In this document: positions 57,133 to 64,000 of the stretch, one piece after another | Layout of the letters: every line of letters begins with the position of its first letter | Numbering within the stretch: the stretch's first letter is position 1 | DNA from: Phlegmacium glaucopus | Taxonomy: Eukaryota; Basidiomycota; Agaricomycetes; Agaricales; Cortinariaceae | Assembly: GCA_015039465.1 (NCBI GenBank) | Contig: MU130579.1 | Coordinates: 1-64,000, forward strand | Length of the DNA stretch: 64,000 nucleotides | Reading direction: 5' to 3' | The notes under the pieces: model-generated | Seen by the model: only the letters and a program-made list of their open reading frames with translations | Database searches by the model: none | What the model was told of the DNA's origin: nothing | Translations under genes and position numbers: made by a program

Positions 57133-57839
57133 ATGTCAAACTACTCTATATTTACCACTAGCAGCTACACAGTAATCCAAGGCGACTTCTACGTTGTGGA
57201 TTATAGTCGGAACACAACCAATATAGACTCCTATAACGATATCGAAACTGTGTCCAACAGAAATTTTACTAGTCAAGCACCGCCTCTTGGTAAATATGTT
57301 TTGTTCTTGCCTCCATGATAATTACTGAAACCTACAGTTTAGAGTCGACTCCTCTTAACGTACCCCGTACCTCATCTGAAGAAGGGCCTTCTTCAAGTAA
57401 GCTGCACTTTTTGATGGTTCGATAAATATGACACTCACAAGAATGGTCAAATAGGCACAAGACCTCAGCAGCGTTGCAGAAAATCACAGACCAAGCCAGC
57501 AGAAGCACCAGCGGGACGCCGCACGGTAGGCGATCATTCGAAAACACGAGTAATATGCTCAAAAGACTGATTAAATAGCCAACTTCTTCATCCAATAATG
57601 TCGAACATGTGTACTATCCCACTCCGCGGTCCACCCGACCCTTGAAATTTCAGCGCGCCTCGTATCCTTATTCGAATCCTTCGTCAGAGGTGGATATACC
57701 AGAGGTCCTTGGCACTGGTACCAAGAGGAACTCTGCTGCTACTAACCCTGTCGTGGAAAATGTATGTCAATATGCTTTTAACAAGATAAAAGGGTGGTTC
57801 GATAGGTTGTTAGGTTATCTTTTCATGAAATTCTTGTAA
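57133..57839 (+). CDS. Family A small protein, intact four-exon copy (140 aa)
   Basis: Predicted exons are 57133-57289 (157 nt), 57343-57396 (54), 57500-57525 (26) and 57654-57839 (186), giving 141 codons with stop. All introns are GT-AG, and intron 1 is 53 nt. The N-terminus is MSNYSIFTTSSYTVIQGDFY and exon 2 reads ESTPLNVPRTSSEEGPSS. Exon 4 starts RASYPYSNPSSEVDIPE and ends YAFNKIKGWFDRLLGYLF. Module B follows the stop at about 80 nt. No signal peptide, long membrane segment or Cys pattern is seen. The helix places hydrophobic residues on one side and K/R/D on the other, so membrane or partner binding is conceivable. Confidence 0.62.
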
Positions 57840-57919
57840 TTTAAGTTGGAGACTTACATGCAGTCTATTTACACCCTCTCCTCGGGGAAAATTTCAAGTT
57901 CTTGTTTTCTTCTATGTTG

Positions 57920-60090
57920 TTAGTTAGATGCTATACGCTTACGATGTTAGACCATCGACGGGATAGCTTGTGGACATATTGATCCGGCTTGAGAGTACTA
58001 ATGATACACTGGTCTCCAGTCCAAGGATGAATTCAAGTCTAAAACCTGGGCGCTGGCTGTCCCGAGCTATAGAGAAGGCCAAGTTGCGAGTCTCAAAATA
58101 TCTCGACATAGAATGCGAACTGGGCCAAAGACATAAAATTACAGACTTTACGCGTGTGAGTGAGAGCATGGTTTAATGGCTGAAACCGTCGTAGGTGAGG
58201 ATAGGTAAGCGTGCTCGACTGAAAGCAGTATGAGTGGGGGCGTCGTGGACAGATGATATCAATCATCGTGATCTGTAATCAGGCATAATTATGGGCTGGC
58301 AGAGCAAAAGTGGTTCGCTACTCACGCCTCATCGTAGAAACTTCGAGTTGTATGTTACATGATCAGAAGGGATAATCAATTTGGGTGAAATGATCAGATA
58401 CACGATGATCCATCTGTCGCAGGGTTGTTGGGTCCAGTGAATGCAGCTGGACGTACATGATCCGTCGACATAGTTATAGACCCCAGGGATATCGACAATC
58501 GCGTCCGCTTATCCATTGCCAATCGGAAAAGTTATATCGAACAAAAGGACACCTGAAGTGCAGCGCATGGCCCAGCGAAATCCACGCTATTCCAGCAGAA
58601 CCTTGCCTGAAAGAAAGAGAAAGATGTGTCAAATAAAACCAAGGGCGGGGATGAATAGGACCCCGATTTTTTGTGTGGACGAGTGGTGAGTAGATGAGAA
58701 CGGAGGTCAAGACGTCAAATTGTAAAGGAGTGACTGGGGTGAATGATGTATACGTAATTGTGTCACAATGTCCATAACGTTCTTTCTTTCCAAGTACTAT
58801 CATATCTTCAGCGCGTACAGCTGGCGACAAATCACGGTTACTATCCAATCGCTTCCCCAGCAATTGTCACGTACAGAATCCTCCTGGCAGCACAGTCATG
58901 ATCATCCTCTCTACCGCACATGTCGCATCACAGCTTCTTCAAGGTTGCGACTGTCAATAAGATTTGACGCCAGTTATGTTGCTAGTTAGATGCTATATAC
59001 TTACGACGTTGGACCATCCTCGCTGACTAGATAGCTTCCGAGTATATTGATCCAAGTCGAGAGTACTAATGATAGACCAGTCCAAGGATGAATTCAGGTC
59101 TAAAACCTGAGTGCCAGCCGACGGAAATAGAGTGTGTGATCCCGAGAAATAGAGAGGCCAAGTCGAGTCTCGAATATCTTAACATAGGGTGCGAACGGGG
59201 CCCAAGGACATATAATTACAGACTTTACGCTTGTGAGTGAGAGCGTGGGTTAAAGGCTAAAGATGGATAGTTAAACACGGTCGACTGAAAGCAGTATAGG
59301 TCGGGGTCGTCGTGGGTAGATGATATAAAACGTTGTGATCTGTAACTATTGGCAGGCAGAGCCAAAGTGTGGTTATCGACTCACGCCTCATCGTAGAAAA
59401 TTTGAGCAGTATGTTAAATGATCAGAAGGAGGGAAAATAGCACTCAACTTGAGTGAAGTGATCACATACACGACGATAATCTGCTGCAAGGGTCGTTTGG
59501 TTCAGTAAATGTAGCCAGATGTACATGATCCGTTGAAGCAGTTTTAGACCCCCGGGATGTCTGTCTACAGCCGCGTGTGCTTATCCATTGCCAATCAGAC
59601 TGGAAAGTTGAAGACGAGCGCACGGCCCAACGAAGCCACACTATAATGGCAGAACCATGCATAAAATAAAGAAAAAGGCCCGCCAAAATAAAGGGCGTGG
59701 ATGAATAGGACCGTGTGGACGAGTGAGACGAAGATGTGTAAGGGCGTGACTGTGATTGTGTCACAATGCCCGTTTTCTGTACAATCACGGTGACTATCCC
59801 ATTACCCCGATCACCTCATCATCCAGCGACTGTCATATACAGAATCCTCCTCACACCACAATCCTCTCTACCACGCACGTCGCCTCTTAGCTTCCTCAAA
59901 GTTTCGGCTGCTAACAAAGTTCGACGCCAAGAAGTCCACTGGAGTTTTATAGAAACAACGTATTTCCACAGAGGACGCTTTGTGCGTATCCTCTTTTCGT
60001 TCATCTTTTTTGGCTCTTGGGGGGTTTTTTATGTGTTTATTTCTTTGTATTGCATGGCTTTTAGAACACTGATACTACCCTAACCCGTTT
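57920..60090 (+). repeat. Modules B and C in tandem (two rounds)
   Basis: B (57920-58640), H/C remnant (58640-58975), then B again (58976-59710) and C (59780-60090). The first C breaks off at GATTTGACGCCAG and B restarts at TTATGTTGCTAGTTAGATGC, pointing to unequal exchange. The second round has no family A gene in front. Confidence 0.65.
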
Positions 60091-60174
60091 TGCTTCCATA
60101 AATATGCATAGATGCCCTCCTTTTCGTTGTGTCAACTTGTGCCTCCTTTCTATTCTTTCCATATTTCTATGACA

Positions 60175-60840
60175 CTAATTGTAAATGCCTCGACGCTGTA
60201 CTAACTCATCACTCTCTATCCGTCTTCCTCCACTCCCTCCACTCTCCATCCCTTCCAAGCTTCTCATAAACGTCTCATCCATCCGTTCCAACCTCTCACC
60301 TACCTCATCTGGGTTCGTAAGCATGTGTCCACGATTTGGTGAAGTAGAGGTTGGGCTGGAGTTGGTTGATGGCGATGGTGATTGTAGTGTTGGTTGTTTC
60401 TGGTATTGTAGTGGCAGCTGTACTTCCTGAAGTTGGAACAGCATGTGCCATCGATGATGCTGCAGCCATTTGCTCGGTGCCAGCCAATGCCGATAAAAAT
60501 AGTCCCAGCGTGGACAGACTCGGAGATAAACCCTTCTGCCGACGACATTAGGAGGTGTGGAGAACATTGGCGCTACCACGCAACAACGGAAGTAACTTTG
60601 AACGTTGAACCGTTCCCTCTTTCTGCTTTCCTGTGCCTTTCGTACCCTTTCTCGATGATGATCATGCCCCTCTTCTTCCCAATATCTCCCTCCCTCCGTT
60701 CCACCTCCCGCTCTCTCTCTCGTTTCTCCCTTTCCTTAAGCCTTCTCCTCAACGGTTTACGAGCATCGATATGCTGCACGAATATTGAAATATCATCATC
60801 ATCTGTATTAAGATAAGTGTTCTCTTCCCCCATAACAAAC
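60175..60840 (-). repeat. Module D, inverted behind module C
   Basis: The minus strand reads TDDDDISIFVQHIDARKPLR, an R/E-rich run, then in shifted frames SSMAHAVPTSGSTAA and LERMDETFMRSLEGMES. It is joined to C in the opposite orientation from the block at 55.2 kb, so a local inversion occurred here. Confidence 0.55.
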
Positions 60841-60859
60841 GGCGATCACTCACAACTAA

Positions 60860-61917
60860 TGATGTTGTTATCACGTCTCAGGGTTTCTCCGAGATTTCAT
60901 CGACTTCGTAACTAAATCGGTACAAACATTCTATGCTAATTTGCAAATTCCTACCCTCGTGCTCCTCGGCACAATCGGTGCGTCTATATCCACTCCCTAG
61001 TGCCAACAACCAGTATAACAACACCATCTCCACCTCATCTTTCATACCCTCAGCTGGATAACATTCGTCTTGACAATTGTCACTCAAATAACCGTAGTAT
61101 ATGTACAACTTCCCAGCTTTGCAAGTGTTAAGGGAGGTACATATCTGAAGATGAGTATGGTATGGTGAGGACAGGGGCGGTGACGGTAGCTGATGTCGTT
61201 GGTGGTAGTGGAGGAGACGGAGTTGGGGGAAGGACGGGCAGGGAGGAAGTATGAACCTACCCAGAGAGCTAAATACGTGGCTATGGTGGTGTTGCTATCG
61301 TGCAGTTGAACCTTTTTGGAGAAGGTGAATTCCGGTGTGATTACGGAGTTTATGTTGAGCCAATTGTTTTTCCTTTATTCTTGGTTGATCATCATTCCCA
61401 TCATAATAATCGTAGTTGCGTCGGACTAATCTTCACATACAGAAGTGTCGCCAGCAAATCACCACCTCCACCTCCATGACTCGCCGTCATCCCGCAACTC
61501 TCTCCTGTCGTCGAAAAATAAGGTAAAATCGTACCACTATGTACATATGTCAATATTAATGTTCCAAGCTGTGGTCAAATGCCAATCCGCCTATCACCCA
61601 CCTACTGCACGCTATGGCGTAGAACATAGTAAACTGATGGTAAGGAGGTCAATTTGACCTGGTTATGTCCTAATTTTTGTTCCCTGAACTTAAACGCTTA
61701 AAGCTTAAAGTAATGTGGTAATATTATCAGAGTAAATTGTTGCGCAAGTTATTTATTCAACTTATCTAAACAATTTTCAGTACATTTTCTTTTTCTAGGC
61801 TATCCGGATGATTATTTTTGTCTAAAAGCTCGCTAAAAATCGTCGGTAATACGATCTGAAATTAGATTGACGATACACAGGAACTTTGAAGTTTCGGCGG
61901 GGATCCCAGTCCGCGTG
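60860..61917. repeat. Module F copy 2
   Basis: This is paralogous to 44930-45389 with extra DNA inside (TGGATAACATTCGTCTTGACA, TGAAGATGAGTATGGTATGGT, TTTTCTTTTTCTAGGC, GTTTCGGCGGGGATCCCAGT). No frame is conserved between the copies. Confidence 0.5.
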
Positions 61918-62040
61918 TAATTTGAATTACAAGGGTTTCGATGTATTCAAATCTTTCGTCAGAAGCGGATATGCCAGAATATCTTGACACTAGTACCACG
62001 ACGAGGAACTCTGCTGCTACTACTCCCGCCGCAAATCAAT
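61918..62040. pseudogene. Family A exon 4 scraps fused head to head
   Basis: TTTGAATTACAAGGGTTTC at 61921-61939 is the end of exon 4 on the minus strand. It is directly followed by the middle of exon 4 on the plus strand (ATTCAAATCTTTCGTCAGAA to CCCGCCGCA). From 62041 to 62565 no gene is supported. Confidence 0.55.
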
Positions 62041-62565
62041 GAACTTGAATGAAGAAACCTTAGCCTGCAGTTTTTCATTACTCTTAAGTACACTCATCTG
62101 ATTTTATTTATTTTTGGGCATCCTTTATTTATACACCCCATACCTGCAAATAATAATGATGACAAAATTAATTAACACAAATTGTGTACAAGCCAATCGT
62201 CAAGAAAAGGTGCTGCCCACCCAGCGGAATCATCTTTGCTCTGCGTTTCTACTTTCTAAACGCGCTAAAGCCCGTCTTCCCACCAACCTTGACCCAACTC
62301 AACAGCTGGTAGCCAGCTCTGTGTGAAGTGATAGATGAGGCTAGAATACAACAATCCATATGCTGAGATGTGGAAAGTACGTAGAAAGATAGAAAGGTGT
62401 CCGTCCCCAGGCCAGTACAAATCCGCAACTAAGGAACAAAAAACCTATTTATATCCAAGGTCTCGCATTTAGTTCTCCGGGTTATAAGTTCCCTAATGAT
62501 ACCTTACTTCCAAAAGTCCATACACCTCATAAACAATGCGAGAAATGGAGGCCCCCAAGAATGAG

Positions 62566-63882
62566 TCAGGCAGCACTATACACAGGTGGCAGTTCCAACG
62601 CAACACGCGACTCCTCAGGTGGATCCATACTTGTGACACGTACTCCGCTATCAACATGCTGGATAGGTTCTGGTATGGGACTAGAAGACGGCAGTACCGT
62701 AAGACCACCGTGTGTCGGAACACTACCACCTTGGCGTTTCCTACTGGGGGTATTTGAGGTTATGATGTTCGGAGTAGTAGCTATAGAAGATGGAGATGTG
62801 GATAAAGATGCATTTGACGATGACCGTAGATGGGTTACTGTCCTCGACGTCGACGCCGATGGTGATGTCCCCTTGTGTGATGGAGTCCATATAGGCAAGG
62901 TAGGAGCCGTGGTGAAATTGGCATTATTTTCTTCAACTCTGGGTGGAAAAGGTTCAATAGTTACATTATTGGACCAACTGTTATTAGCTGAAGTTCAAAA
63001 AATCAACTTTTATGCGTGGATTATCAAAACGGAAATGAAGGCCTTACGAGACGACATGGCATCTGATCCACATTCTTTATTTGGCCATGGCTGAGTGTGA
63101 TCTAAGCGTCGCTTGTATCGACGACGTAGAAAAATAATGGCTAGAATTATGAATATCAAAGCAAAGACGCCGCCAATAACGCCGCCCACAATAGGGCCAA
63201 TATGTTTTGACTTAGTTATCGGTGTCGTCGCCGCCACCGCCACCGCCGTCGTCATCGTCGTCGTCGTCGTCGGTGTTGGTGTTGGTGTCGGTGTCGGTGT
63301 TGGTGTCACCGTCGTCGTTATAGTCGTTGAGTTCTGAATACCAGGGTCTGAGACCAAGAAGTAGTCAAACCATATGGTTCCTTCGCCTGCTTGAGCCTCT
63401 GGATTGACCTGTACCATAGTGACGACAAGCTCACTAGCGAAAGCAGTTAACGTATCAAAAAACGTGATCTCTTCCAAGTATTTTGTTTTTTGATGACATA
63501 CTGATCTCCCTCATTGAGAGTAGGCGATTGCCAAAATTGCTGCATATATGTGTCTCCAGGACCGGCTGCCGAAGTGGCCTGGGCTGGCGAGGCACTATCG
63601 ATTGAATAGTTCGTCAAAACTCCTCCAGATGTGATATCAAATGTCCCAAAGACGGTTATTGAGTTTCCTGAGGGAATATATTTTTACAAGGTTTGAATTC
63701 GAGGAGAGCCCAGAGAAAAAGGTCTACAGAGACTAACCAGTGAAGCTCACAGTAAAAAAATCGTTGACTTGAGTGGAGCTCGAAACAGTGTCGTTATATT
63801 CATGCAAAGTTCCTCCACGAACCCAAGTTCCAGTATACTTAACGTGAGTGAGGTCCTGGTCATCAATGATTGTCTGGGACAT
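62566..63882 (-). CDS. Single-pass membrane protein with lectin-like outer region (372 aa, 4 exons)
   Basis: Exons on the minus strand are 63882-63738, 63667-63502, 63433-63048 and 62987-62566, with GT-AG introns of 70, 68 and 60 nt. They give 373 codons with stop and no internal stop. Residues about 1-133 start SQTIIDDQDLTHVKYTGTW and include NSITVFGTFD and GTIWFDYFLV. This beta-rich pattern is common in Agaricomycete membrane proteins of unknown function that look carbohydrate-binding. A (TP)n and Thr linker follows at about 140-175, then one membrane helix at about 183-206 (GVIGGVFALIFIILAIIFL) and a basic stop-transfer (RRRYKRR). The cytoplasmic tail is Ser/Pro-rich and ends ELPPVYSAA. 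No signal peptide is seen before IIDD, which is usual for this group. A likely plasma membrane or wall sensor is inferred. It is the only ordinary host gene in the window. Confidence 0.8.
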
Positions 63883-64000
63883 GGGTGCTGGTTAGAGAGA
63901 TTGGAGGAGGGGAGCCAGGAACTTCGAGTCCAGGTCAATCATTCCTACTTGGCACAGCTTTTTAACTTCGACGGAGAGCCTATGGGACTTCATCGTTCGC

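Noticed and set aside
63113..63337. Val/Gly-repeat frame on the + strand
   Set aside because: It is antisense to the Thr/Pro stalk and membrane segment of the gene at 62566-63882.

Overview
The window reads as nuclear DNA of a mushroom-forming basidiomycete (Agaricomycete). Evidence: spliceable introns mostly 53-70 nt long, Ty1/copia and Ty3/gypsy elements with Agaricomycete-style domains, hAT and Mutator-like miniature elements, and at the right end a host gene of a one-pass membrane protein type common in Agaricomycetes. I cannot name the species. There is no CRISPR, no operon-like gene order, and no rRNA or convincing tRNA gene. Ordinary genes are very sparse; most of the window is repeats.

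Layout. 1-594: 3' end of a gypsy-like element with its LTR. 740-3131: a decayed and a complete member of a small-protein gene family, called family A here, separated by a pyrimidine-rich minisatellite. 3.3-7.0 kb: AT-rich DNA with GC hairpins, a 24-bp tandem array and a local duplication. 7.0-9.45 kb: a 1.36-kb solo-LTR-like element and a hAT miniature element with an exact 8-bp target duplication. 9.74-28.4 kb: one family A repeat unit split by a stack of nested retroelements. A copia element (11028-27784, duplication AGAGT) contains a gypsy element (17108-26968), which contains two solo LTRs (21308-22719 and 24164-25042). All coding parts of the stack are broken. 29.5-34 kb: a second copy of one solo LTR, a Mutator-like miniature element with a hAT miniature element inside it, and a hAT miniature element rich in GGGTAA.

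34.7-62.0 kb: a mosaic of at least ten rearranged copies, on both strands, of a repeat unit ordered A-B-H-C-D. Module A is a four-exon gene for a protein of about 126-143 residues. It has an N-terminal part rich in Asn and Thr with a (V/I)IQ(G/R) core, and a C-terminal amphipathic helix (FNKIKGWFDRLLGYLF). Five copies here are intact through every predicted splice site (37510-38211, 40629-41289, 43742-44472, 48568-49242, 57133-57839). A sixth, divergent intact member lies at 2391-3131. The rest are decayed. Exon length differences between intact copies are all multiples of three, and most copies keep a TATA box about 70-100 nt before the ATG. This family is the best candidate here for an undescribed system. 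Its function is unknown.

62566-63882: one ordinary four-exon gene for a single-pass membrane protein.
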